From Gulosibacter chungangensis (GTDB lineage Bacteria > Actinomycetota > Actinomycetes > Actinomycetales > Microbacteriaceae): DNA of 64,000 nt. Shown here in pieces: positions 8,211 through 16,800 of the stretch. Below the pieces are notes generated by a model, which had not been told where the DNA came from, ran no database searches, and saw nothing but the letters and a program-made list of their open reading frames with translations. Within the stretch, counting starts at the first letter, position 1; each line of letters begins with the position of its first letter. Position numbers and translations under genes: made by a program. The stretch is taken from contig NZ_WBKB01000008.1 in assembly GCF_008831155.1 (NCBI RefSeq), positions 62,001 through 126,000 of the forward strand, written 5' to 3'.

Positions 8211-9205
8211 GCCGCCAGCGGGAGGTGCGGATCGCGCTGCTCGGCGCGGGCAAGATGGCGCGCGTCCACGCGCTGAACATCGCCCAGACTCCGGGGGCTC
8301 GTCTCGCGATTGTCGCGGGCGGCTCGAAAGCCCCGGAGCTCGCCGAGCGGTACGGTGCCGCCACGGCCGCCGTCGAAGCGGCCTGCGCGAGCAGCGAAGT
8401 CGACGCGGTGGTGATCGCCTCCCCCAACGGCGTGCACGCCGACCACATTGAGCTCGCGGCTCGCCACGACAAGGCGATCCTGGTAGAAAAGCCGGTGGAC
8501 CTCGACCTCGCGCGGGTGGATGCGTGCATCACCAATGTCGGTTCGGCCACCGAACGCTGCGTGGTCGCCTTCAACCGCCGGTTCGACCCGTCCTTCGCGG
8601 CACTGCGACAGCGCGTGCACGCCGGCGAAATCGGGGCCCTGCAGCAGCTGACGATCACGAGCCGCGACCCGGCCCGGCCGCCACTGGAATATGTCCCCAC
8701 TTCCGGTGGGCTCTTCCGCGACATGACCATCCATGATTTCGATATGTCCCGCTATATCGCGGGCGAGATCACGAAGGTGTATGCCTTCGGGCAACGCCTC
8801 GATCCAGACCTTGCGGAGCTCGGCGACTACTCCGGAGCGCTCGTGACGCTGGAAACCGCCACCGGCGCATCCGTGGTGATTCAAAACTCGCGGCACAACC
8901 CGAGCGGTTTCGATCAACGCGTGGAGGCCTTCGGCGCCGCAGGCACCCTCGCGCTGACCAACCCCACACCAACACTGGTGCGCTCTTCGGGACCTGACCA
9001 CAGCGGTGCCGGTGATGCGTTCATCCGCCCGTATGCCGAACGCTATGCCGCCTCCTACCGGGCCGAAATCGAGCACCTCGTCGCCGTCACGCGAGGGGAT
9101 GCTGCCCCACTCGCGAACCTGCACGACGGTCGGCACGCACTGGCGCTTGCCCTGGCCGCCGCGGAATCCGCACGGCGTGGGGTGGCAGTATCGCTGGAAC
9201 AATAA
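8207..9205 (+). CDS. Gfo/Idh/MocA family NAD(P)-dependent oxidoreductase (inositol 2-dehydrogenase-like)
   Basis: Predicted NAD(P)-dependent sugar or inositol dehydrogenase. Seen: N-terminal Rossmann motif LLGAGKMARVH (residues 9-19), the lysine motif EKPVDLDL near 93-100, FNRRFDPSF, and the C-terminal RDMTIHDFDMSRY with the catalytic Asp/His pair (HDFD) at about 173-176. At 332 residues it is a normal length. The ATG overlaps the stop of the upstream gene, indicating translational coupling; the open frame runs further upstream but within that gene. The closest functional match by motifs is IolG (myo-inositol 2-dehydrogenase), but there are no other iol genes nearby, so the substrate is unassigned. 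Confidence 0.88.
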   Translation: MSRQREVRIALLGAGKMARVHALNIAQTPGARLAIVAGGSKAPELAERYGAATAAVEAACASSEVDAVVIASPNGVHADHIELAARHDKAILVEKPVDLDLARVDACITNVGSATERCVVAFNRRFDPSFAALRQRVHAGEIGALQQLTITSRDPARPPLEYVPTSGGLFRDMTIHDFDMSRYIAGEITKVYAFGQRLDPDLAELGDYSGALVTLETATGASVVIQNSRHNPSGFDQRVEAFGAAGTLALTNPTPTLVRSSGPDHSGAGDAFIRPYAERYAASYRAEIEHLVAVTRGDAAPLANLHDGRHALALALAAAESARRGVAVSLEQ

Positions 9206-9220
9206 CGCCGCTCGACCGAC

Positions 9221-9271
9221 AAAAATCCCCGTTCCCAGGTGCATCCAAGTACATAGGGAACGGGGATTTTT
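9221..9271. terminator. Bidirectional terminator between the oxidoreductase gene and guaA
   Basis: A perfect 16-bp inverted repeat (9221-9236 and 9256-9271; AAAAATCCCCGTTCCC) with a 19-nt loop, flanked by A-runs and T-runs so that it can serve both convergent genes. Confidence 0.9.
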
Positions 9272-9296
9272 TGTTACCGCAGAAGCAGCTGCATAG

Positions 9297-10895
9297 CTAC
9301 TCCCACTCGATGGTCCCCGGCGGCTTCGAAGTCACGTCGAGCACGACGCGGTTGACCTCTTCAACCTCATTGGTAATGCGGTTCGAAATCTTCGCGAGCA
9401 CGTCATAGGGGATGCGCGACCAGTCGGCCGTCATCGCATCCTCACTCGAGACCGGGCGCAGCACGATCGGGTGACCGTAGGTGCGGCCATCACCCTGCAC
9501 GCCCACCGAGCGCACATCCGCGAGGAGCACGACCGGGCACTGCCAAATCTCGCTGTCGAGACCGGCGGCGGTGAGCTCTTCGCGAGCAATCGCATCCGCC
9601 TCGCGCAGGATCGCGAGCCGCTCCTCGTTGACCGCACCGATGATGCGGATGCCGAGGCCCGGGCCCGGGAAGGGCTGGCGGGAGACGATGACCTCGGGGA
9701 CGCCGAGTTCGCGACCCACTGCGCGGACCTCGTCCTTGAAGAGGGCACGAAGGGGCTCGACGAGTTCGAACTTCATGTCCTCGGGAAGGCCGCCGACATT
9801 GTGGTGGGATTTGATGTTCGCGGTGCCGGTGCCGCCGCCGGATTCGACGACGTCCGGGTAGAGGGTGCCCTGCACGAGGAACTTAATCTCGCCGGGAATG
9901 TCATCGGTGCGGGACTCTTCCACGAGGCGAGCCGCGGTGGACTCGAAGACGCGGATGAACTCGCGGCCGATGATCTTGCGCTTTTCTTCCGGGTCGGTGA
10001 CCCCCTCGAGGTGCCCCAGGAACTGCTCCCGCGCATCCACGGTCACGAGGCGCACGCCGGTCGCGGCCACGAAATCTTCCTCAACCTGGCGGCGCTCGTC
10101 CTTGCGAAGCAGGCCGTGGTCCACGAAGACGCAGGTGAGCTGCTCCCCCACCGCGCGCTGCACGAGCGCCGCGGCAACGGCCGAGTCAACCCCACCCGAC
10201 AGGCCACAGATGACCTCATCGCCGCCGATCTGCTCGCGGATGCGGGCGACCTGCTCTTCGATGATCGAGCCGGGATTCCAGTCATTCGGGATGCCCGCGG
10301 CGCGGTGCAGGAAGGCGGCAAGCACTTCCTGGCCGTGCTCGGAGTGCAGCACCTCGGGGTGCCACTGCACGCCGTAGAGCTTCCGCTCTTCGTTGGCGAA
10401 TGCGGCCACCGGGGTGTCGTCGGTGGATGCGAGCACCTGGAAGCCCTCGGGGGCCTTCGCGACCGAGTCGCCGTGGCTCATCCAGACGATCTGGTTGCCG
10501 GGCTGCTCGGCGAGGATGCTCGAGGAGGAAGCCTGGTCGGAGAGGACCACGTGTGTGGAGCCGTATTCGCGCTTACCGGTGCGAGCTACCTCGCCACCGA
10601 GCGCGACGGCCATGGTCTGGAAGCCGTAGCAAATGCCGAAGGTCGGGACACCGAGCGAAAAGATTTCGGAGTCGAAGTTAGGCGCATCCTCGGCGTACAC
10701 GCTCGAGGGGCCACCCGACAGCACAATGGCAAGCGGTTGCTTGGCGGCAACCTCGGCGGCGCTAATGGTGTGCGGAACGATTTCGGAGTACACGTTCGCC
10801 TCGCGCACCCGTCGGGCAATCAGCTGGGCGTACTGCGCGCCGAAATCGACAACGAGTACCGGCCGAACTGCGGTCGAAGAAGATTCATCTGTCAC
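9297..10895 (-). CDS. guaA: GMP synthase (glutamine-hydrolysing)
   Basis: Converts XMP, ATP and glutamine to GMP in the last step of guanine nucleotide synthesis. Seen: class I glutamine amidotransferase domain (residues 10-205) with nucleophile Cys89 in FGICYGFQ and the H-P-E pair in VQWHPEV; ATP pyrophosphatase P-loop LSGGVDSA near 240; GMP synthetase dimerisation domain ending in the conserved PPGTIEWE. At 532 residues it is full length. The start is GTG, with TAGACT only 7 nt upstream and no Shine-Dalgarno, suggesting a leaderless message. With guaB3 (12502) and guaB (33764) this covers the purine branch. Confidence 0.97.
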   Translation of the reverse strand: MTDESSSTAVRPVLVVDFGAQYAQLIARRVREANVYSEIVPHTISAAEVAAKQPLAIVLSGGPSSVYAEDAPNFDSEIFSLGVPTFGICYGFQTMAVALGGEVARTGKREYGSTHVVLSDQASSSSILAEQPGNQIVWMSHGDSVAKAPEGFQVLASTDDTPVAAFANEERKLYGVQWHPEVLHSEHGQEVLAAFLHRAAGIPNDWNPGSIIEEQVARIREQIGGDEVICGLSGGVDSAVAAALVQRAVGEQLTCVFVDHGLLRKDERRQVEEDFVAATGVRLVTVDAREQFLGHLEGVTDPEEKRKIIGREFIRVFESTAARLVEESRTDDIPGEIKFLVQGTLYPDVVESGGGTGTANIKSHHNVGGLPEDMKFELVEPLRALFKDEVRAVGRELGVPEVIVSRQPFPGPGLGIRIIGAVNEERLAILREADAIAREELTAAGLDSEIWQCPVVLLADVRSVGVQGDGRTYGHPIVLRPVSSEDAMTADWSRIPYDVLAKISNRITNEVEEVNRVVLDVTSKPPGTIEWE

Positions 10896-10902
10896 CCGAC
10901 CA

Positions 10903-10908
10903 AGTCTA
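10903..10908 (-). promoter_or_regulatory. -10 box of guaA (TAGACT), probable leaderless promoter
   Basis: TAGACT on the minus strand, 7 nt before the GTG start of guaA. Confidence 0.5.
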
Positions 10909-10945
10909 GGGCACTGAGCACGTCACCCTGGCACCGCGCACGCGA

Positions 10946-11482
10946 CTACTCCCCGTCGGTGCGGCGCTTCACCTCGGCGTCCACCTCGGCGTCGAGCGCG
11001 GCGCGCTGCTCGGCGCTGAGCGAGTCCTCAACCGCCGCAAGCTTCGCGTCTTCCTCAACCCGCGCATCCCACATCAGCTGCGCCTCAGCAAGCTCGCGGT
11101 GGGCGCGCTTGGCCATCTGGTGCTCAGTAATGAAGGACAGGAACGGCACCACACCGCCGCCGGCCATCGCCAGCAGCCAGATGAGCTCCCACCGCATCTT
11201 GAGCCACACGAGGTACGACGCGATCAGGTACACCACGTAGAACCAACCGTGGATGATCAGAATCCAGCGCGAGAGGTTGAAGGCGGTGACCGTTCCCTCT
11301 TGCACGAGCGCCATGAAACCAAACGGCCCAAACATTTCGATCTCGAGATGGAAGGCGTACTTCAAGACCATTTCGACCACGAGCAACAGCAGCAAGATAC
11401 CGGTGATCCAGGCGGTCACCTTGTAGAAGCGCAGTCGCGCGTGGATGCCGGGGAACTCTTCGGGGCGAGGGATTCTGCTCAT
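10946..11482 (-). CDS. DUF3817 domain-containing membrane protein
   Basis: A protein of 178 residues with three hydrophobic segments in the first 130 residues and a charged, coiled-coil-like C-terminal tail rich in Glu, Ala and Asp. The ITGILLLLLVVEMVLKY, the HGWFYVVYLIASYLVWLKM-type segment and the GGGVVPFLSFI segment match DUF3817, an actinobacterial family often near guaA and SURF1. The ATG at 11482 follows the SURF1 stop by 8 nt; a TTG two codons upstream (11488) is an alternative. It has no Shine-Dalgarno and is probably coupled to SURF1 translation. Function unknown. Confidence 0.85.
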   Translation of the reverse strand: MSRIPRPEEFPGIHARLRFYKVTAWITGILLLLLVVEMVLKYAFHLEIEMFGPFGFMALVQEGTVTAFNLSRWILIIHGWFYVVYLIASYLVWLKMRWELIWLLAMAGGGVVPFLSFITEHQMAKRAHRELAEAQLMWDARVEEDAKLAAVEDSLSAEQRAALDAEVDAEVKRRTDGE

Positions 11483-11490
11483 CGTCAAAC

Positions 11491-12432
11491 TCAGTTTCGT
11501 TCGGGGGCGGGCTTGTCTTGGGGTGCACGCTCGGCGGCAAGCGCGCGGAGTTTCTCGCGACGGATTTCTTCCGCGAGGTCGGCGACCGGGTCTTCCGCGA
11601 GCTCTGCCTGATAGTCATCGCGCACGAGGCGCCACCAAATGTAGATCGCCATGATCGCGAACACGAGCCATTCGATGGCGTAGAAGATATTGAGCAGGTC
11701 GAGCTGGAAACTATCGTCAATCGCGACCACCGCGATCGGTTGCAGCCCGGCCGGCAGCTCGACGCCGGTTTCGACGAGGCTCCAGGCCGCGTAGTAACTC
11801 ACCGCCGGTGCCTGCCAGGTGTTGATGAGCTGGCCCGCGCTCATCGAATTCACCTGGGCCGGGTTCTGGCCATCGCGGTCAATGACCGGTTCCTGCAGCG
11901 CTTCCAGCTTGCCGACAATGTTCAGCGGCGCTGCCTGTTCGGCAATCTGTGGGGTGGATGCATTGAGCTCGGCAGCGGCCGCGAGGGCTTCGTCTTCGGT
12001 CGCGGCCCAGCCGAACGCTACCACCAGGCCCGGGTATTCGGAGGCGGTGCCGGTCTCGGTCTCCTCAGTAACTACCGGGCTACTGGGGAGAAATTCCGAG
12101 ACCCCGTCATCCGCAACCGCGAGGTGCCCGACCACCCACCAGCCGGTTTCACCGTTCTGAATGCGGTTTGAGACGATCGTGAAATCCCCCGGCACCAGCC
12201 AGCCCGACATGGTGATCGAACGGGCTACCGTCTCTTCGGTCACGCCCCCACCGGGCTGGATCAGCTCTCCGAGCGGCACGACTTCCTCGTACTGTTCGCT
12301 GTCCACCGCGGTGGTCGACGAGTCGAAGGCGGCGTTCAGCTGCCAGCGTCCCAGCAGCAGAAACAGTACGACCACGAGGAGCGCACCACCGAGCAGGGCG
12401 AGCCATTTCGGCTTCACCATGGTCTTGAGCAA
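11491..12432 (-). CDS. SURF1 family cytochrome oxidase biogenesis protein
   Basis: SURF1/Shy1 proteins assist insertion of heme a and assembly of aa3-type cytochrome c oxidase. Seen: N-terminal transmembrane helix (about residues 10-30) followed by GRWQLNA, an extracytoplasmic beta-rich domain with QVNSMSAGQLIN, and a second helix near residue 250 (LLNIFYAIEWLVFAIMAIYIWW), then a cytosolic charged tail. At 313 residues it fits actinobacterial members. The TTG start at 12432 has GAGGA 5 nt upstream; an ATG at 12420 is the alternative. It forms an operon with the DUF3817 gene downstream. Confidence 0.9.
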   Translation of the reverse strand: MLKTMVKPKWLALLGGALLVVVLFLLLGRWQLNAAFDSSTTAVDSEQYEEVVPLGELIQPGGGVTEETVARSITMSGWLVPGDFTIVSNRIQNGETGWWVVGHLAVADDGVSEFLPSSPVVTEETETGTASEYPGLVVAFGWAATEDEALAAAAELNASTPQIAEQAAPLNIVGKLEALQEPVIDRDGQNPAQVNSMSAGQLINTWQAPAVSYYAAWSLVETGVELPAGLQPIAVVAIDDSFQLDLLNIFYAIEWLVFAIMAIYIWWRLVRDDYQAELAEDPVADLAEEIRREKLRALAAERAPQDKPAPERN

Positions 12433-12501
12433 TGCAGTCCTCGGGTTGTTGTTTGGGCGGGGGTGGTGTTTGGGGTCTGCGCTTGGCGCGGTCGAGCGCG
12501 A

Positions 12502-13626
12502 CTAGCGCTGGTCGCCGTGCGGGATGACCGAAATATTCGACTTCTGGAAGGACTTGAGGTCGGTGTACCCGGTCGTGGCCATCGCGTAGCGCAGCGCACC
12601 CAAAAGGTTCTCGGTGCCGTCAGCCTGGTGTGCCGGGCCGCGAACGATCTCCTCGAGCGTGCCAACCTGGCCGATCTCCACGCGGTTGCCGCGCGGCAGC
12701 CGGTCGTGGCGCGCTTCCGCACCCCAGTGCCAGCCGCGACCCGGTGCGTTTGTGGCGCGAGCGAGCGCTGCGCCGAGCATCACCGCATCCGCACCGAGGG
12801 CGAGTGCCTTGACAATGTCACCCGAGGTGCCGAAGCCGCCGTCGGGAATCACGTGCACGTAGCGGCCGCCGGATTCGTCCATGTAGTCGCGGCGTGCCCC
12901 GGCAACATCCGCGATGGCGGTGGCGATCGAGGCCTGAATGCCGAGCACGCGTCGAGTGGTGGAGGCCGCTCCCCCGCCGAAGCCAACGAGCACACCGGCG
13001 GCGCCGGTGCGCATCAGGTGCAGCGCCGAGGTGTAGCTTGCCGCACCGCCGACGATCACAGGGGTGTCGAGTTCGTAAATGAACTTCTTGAGGTTGAGGG
13101 GTTCGCGGTTTTCCGAGACGTGTTCCGCCGAGACGGTCGAGCCGCGGATCACGAAAATATCCGCTCCGGCTTCGAGCACATCCTCGTAGTGGTCCTGGGT
13201 GCGCTGCGGCGAGAGTGCGCCGGCGACAACCACGCCCGCGTCGCGGATCTCCTGCAGGCGCGCCTTGATCAGCTCGCCCTTGATCGGCTCACGATAAATC
13301 TCTTGGATTCGCGTGGTCGCCTGGGCTGCGGGCAGGTCGGCGATCTCCGCGAGCAGGGGCTCGGGGTCTTCGTAGCGGGTCCACAGCCCCTCGAGGTCGA
13401 GGACACCGAGGCCACCGAGCTTGCTGAATTCGATGACGGTGCTCGGGCTCATCACCGAGTCCATCGGTGCGGCAACCAGCGGTGTCTCGAACTCAAACGC
13501 GTCGATCTTCCACGTCGTCGACACGTCCTCGGGGTCACGAGTTCGACGCGAGGGAATGATGGCAACGTCGTCGAGCGAATACACCTGTCGCGCGCGCTTT
13601 GCACGGCCAATCTCAAATTCAGTCAC
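12502..13626 (-). CDS. guaB3: GuaB3 family IMP dehydrogenase-related protein
   Basis: A TIM-barrel paralogue of IMP dehydrogenase without CBS domains, widespread in actinobacteria. Seen: the IMPDH-type N-terminus (SLDDVAIIPSRRTRDP), PLVAAPMDSVMSP, a GGAASYTSALHLMRTGAAGVLVGFGGG phosphate-binding segment and VIPDGGFGTSGDIVKALALGADAVMLG. The canonical catalytic GSICTTR loop of GuaB is not present; the equivalent region reads GGGAASTTRRVLG. At 374 residues it is a normal length. The start is GTG, with TAGGCT 6 nt upstream and no Shine-Dalgarno. The GuaB3 reaction has been debated; GMP reductase-like or IMPDH-like activity cannot be settled from sequence. Confidence 0.93.
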   Translation of the reverse strand: MTEFEIGRAKRARQVYSLDDVAIIPSRRTRDPEDVSTTWKIDAFEFETPLVAAPMDSVMSPSTVIEFSKLGGLGVLDLEGLWTRYEDPEPLLAEIADLPAAQATTRIQEIYREPIKGELIKARLQEIRDAGVVVAGALSPQRTQDHYEDVLEAGADIFVIRGSTVSAEHVSENREPLNLKKFIYELDTPVIVGGAASYTSALHLMRTGAAGVLVGFGGGAASTTRRVLGIQASIATAIADVAGARRDYMDESGGRYVHVIPDGGFGTSGDIVKALALGADAVMLGAALARATNAPGRGWHWGAEARHDRLPRGNRVEIGQVGTLEEIVRGPAHQADGTENLLGALRYAMATTGYTDLKSFQKSNISVIPHGDQR

Positions 13627-13632
13627 CAGCTA

Positions 13633-13638
13633 AGCCTA
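13633..13638 (-). promoter_or_regulatory. -10 box of guaB3 (TAGGCT), probable leaderless promoter
   Basis: TAGGCT on the minus strand, 6 nt before the GTG start. Confidence 0.5.
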
Positions 13639-13691
13639 TCGGGCTCTGGCTGGATGCGCCTATCGCGGCGCCACGCCGGTTACTGAACGAA

Positions 13692-13713
13692 CTTCACTTA
13701 CCGGCCACCTCGG
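13692..13713 (+). promoter_or_regulatory. Pho-box-like direct repeat upstream of the lamin-tail phosphoesterase
   Basis: Adjacent 11-nt units CTTCACTTACC and GGCCACCTCGG match the pair upstream of the alkaline phosphatase at 5692-5713 over TTCAC-T-CCGGCCACC. The end of the motif lies 107 nt before the start codon here and 108 nt before it there. A PhoP site is inferred. Confidence 0.5.
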
Positions 13714-13820
13714 CGTCAAGTGTCGGCAACCCTGTTCAGCGAAGGTCAGCTTGCGCGACCAATTACTTGGTCAGAGCGCACCGAAAATAAAAGAACTCAA
13801 TCCGAGAAGGACGCGATTCC

Positions 13821-16800
13821 GTGCTGCCATTCCAGCCCGCAGAACCAATACGCGGCCGCCACCATCGACGAAAGCGCATCGGCCAATTCGGCCGAGCCGC
13901 TGCCGTCGCCGTGGTTGCCGCCGCCCTGACAACCCCGACCGCCGCATTCGCGGCCGACCTGGCTCCACAAAAATACGATGTGGAACCCGACGGTTCCGGC
14001 GTGCTCATTAGCGAAATCGCGGCCGGTGGCGCGGGTGCCACCCCACAAGCCAACCGCGACGGCAACCAGAACTTCATCGAGTTGACGAACTACGGCGACG
14101 CCGCCGTCGACCTCTCGGGGTGGAAGGTCTTCCGCTGCGGCCAGACCGGCGGCGGCTACGGCCCACAGACGGTCATCGCCGATGGCACCGTGCTCCAACC
14201 GGGTGACCAGTACACGACGGCGGCCGCCGCATCGAAGTACGAGGTCGATGGTTCCTACGACACCAGCCTGCACGCCTTTGGCTTCGGCGCCTTTATTGAG
14301 GATGCATCCGGCCAGCGACTCGACGCGATCGGGTTCTATCACGAGAATGTCTCCACCGACTGCGCCACCGCATCGGGCGAGTGGTCGCAAAACACGCTGC
14401 AGCACCGACTCGATGAATCGCACCAGCGAGTGGACAACACCGGCGATATCGACAAGGACTGGGTGGTCGCACCCCGCACCGTGGATGCGCCGAACGCGAC
14501 CGAGTGGGATGTCCCCCGCGTAGACAACGGCCTGCGCATCACTGAGCTGTCCAATAGCGGCGCGGTCACGAGCGCCGACCAGTACGTGGAGATCACGAAC
14601 TTTGGCGATGCTGCCGTAAACGTCGGCGGCTACCAGTACTTCCGCTGCGGCGACAACGGTTCGCAGTACCTGATGAACGGGAACCTGCCGGATGCTGAAA
14701 TTCAGCCCGGTGAGAGCTTCCTGATCAGCCACAGCGGTGCCACCGACGAAGGCATCAAGGCGAACTCGGATGCGACCTTCTCGAGCGGCATGCACCACCT
14801 CAACTACGGTGCGATCATCTACACGCCGAACGAGGAAATCGTTGACCGCGTGGCCGTTTACGGAAACCGCAATAGCCCCTGCATGGACACGCGCCCCCTG
14901 GCTACCCAGCCGAATGCTTTCCACGGCGAGGTCATCGTGCGCGTGGACGACACCGGCGACAACAGCGTCGACTTCTCGCTCACCACGACCCGCACCCCGG
15001 GCGAGCATGACGCGAACCCTGCCGTCACCGCATCCCCCGTCTCAGAATTCACCGACATCAAGATCAGTGAGCTGACGGGGGCCGGCCCCCAGGGCGGCAA
15101 TGACGAGTTCGTGGAACTCGCGAACTACGGCACCGAGACGGTGAACCTCTCGGGCTGGACCGCCTACCGCTGCTACGGCACCGGACAGCCGGGCATCGGC
15201 TCGAACGCGCAGGTGGCCGACCTCGGCAATGTCGACCTCGCTCCGGGCGAAACCTACCTGATGGTCGCCTCCGGCGCACCGGCAGAGCTCCGCGACATCG
15301 CGGACGCAACCTACTCGACCGGCCTCAACCAGACCGACGGCTTCGGCATGTACATCACCGACGGCACCGGCGCGAAGGTGGACGCCGTCGCGGTCTACGA
15401 CGTGAACCAGGATGTGTACACCCCCTGCCGCGAAGGCGAAGAGGTTCGCAACTACGTCAAGAACGACGAGGGTGAGTCGATCACCCGCGCGCAGGATACC
15501 GGCGACAACGAACTGGACTTCCAGATCGTCGCCGACCGCACCCCGGGCGAGCTGATTGATGCCCCGCTGATCGACCCGACGCAGCCGCTTGACGGCGAAC
15601 TCGACCCGGTCGAGGTGGACACGAACCACGTGCCCGGTACCCCGACCGCTGCCCTGGACGACACCGGTTTTAATGCATCCGTCACCGTGAGCGACGAGGA
15701 CGGCACGACCGTCTCCATGTCGGCATTCCAGGCCGAAAAGCGCGATGAAGCCGGCGTGAAGGTGTACGCGGGCACGACGAACGAGGCGATCCCCGCATCC
15801 CTCGAAATCGACGGCGAAGCCGAAATCGACACCGCTCAGGCGCTCGAGACCATCGGTACCGGGGGCGAATTCCCCTTCCAGCGTTTTGAGGTGCCGGTGA
15901 CCGAAGGTGCCACGGGTGAGCAGTTCCTGTGGAGCGGCACCACCGCGTCCCGCAACGAAATCCAGCTGCTGGCGTGGAACACCGAGACCTCGGCCTGGGA
16001 GATTCTCACGACCGCCGTGCCATCTGCGGATGGCGACCTGTCGCTGATCGCCGAAATCCCCGCATCCGCCAGCAACGGCGGCACCGCGAACCTGCTCGTG
16101 ATCGACGGGCCGCGCACCGAGGGCGGGCTGATCGATGAAATCGGCGTCACCGACCAGGCGTTCGCGAACCCCAGCAGCTACGACTTCGCGCTCAACCACA
16201 TGACCGACACGCAGTTCTACTCCGAAGGCTACCGCGACGTGTTCCGCGAAATGGCCACCTGGGTGGTCGCGAACGCTGACGACCGCAAGATCGCGTACAA
16301 CTCGCTCACCGGTGACATCATCGAGAACTGGATCAACGGCAATAACTCACCCGAGCGTGCCGAGCGGGAATACGCTGCGGCAGCCGAGATCATGTCGTAC
16401 ATCAACGACGCTGGGATTCCGAACGGCGTCCTGCCGGGCAACCACGACAACAAGTGGGGCTACGACAACGAGATGTACAACGAGTACTTCCCGGTCGATA
16501 TGTACTCCTCGAAGGACTGGTACGGCGAATCCTGGCGCGAGGGTGACAACTCGGCACACACCGACTTCTTCTCGCACGAAGGTGTCGATTTCATGGTGAT
16601 CAGCCTGCAGTACCGCCCCTCGATGGAGCAGATGGAATGGGCCTCCGAGCAGGCCGCTTCGCACCCGGACCACAATGTCATCATCGCGACGCACTCGTAC
16701 CTGCACACCTCGGATGTTCGCGACAGCACCGAGCTGCGCTACACGGGTAACGCTGACGACATTTGGAAGTACGTGATCGCCCCGAACGACAACGTGTTCC

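Noticed and set aside
9471-11240. A 589-codon open frame on the plus strand opposite guaA and the DUF3817 gene
   Set aside because: It has no recognisable domain and mirrors the GC-rich third positions of the true minus-strand genes; such long shadow frames are expected in high-GC DNA.
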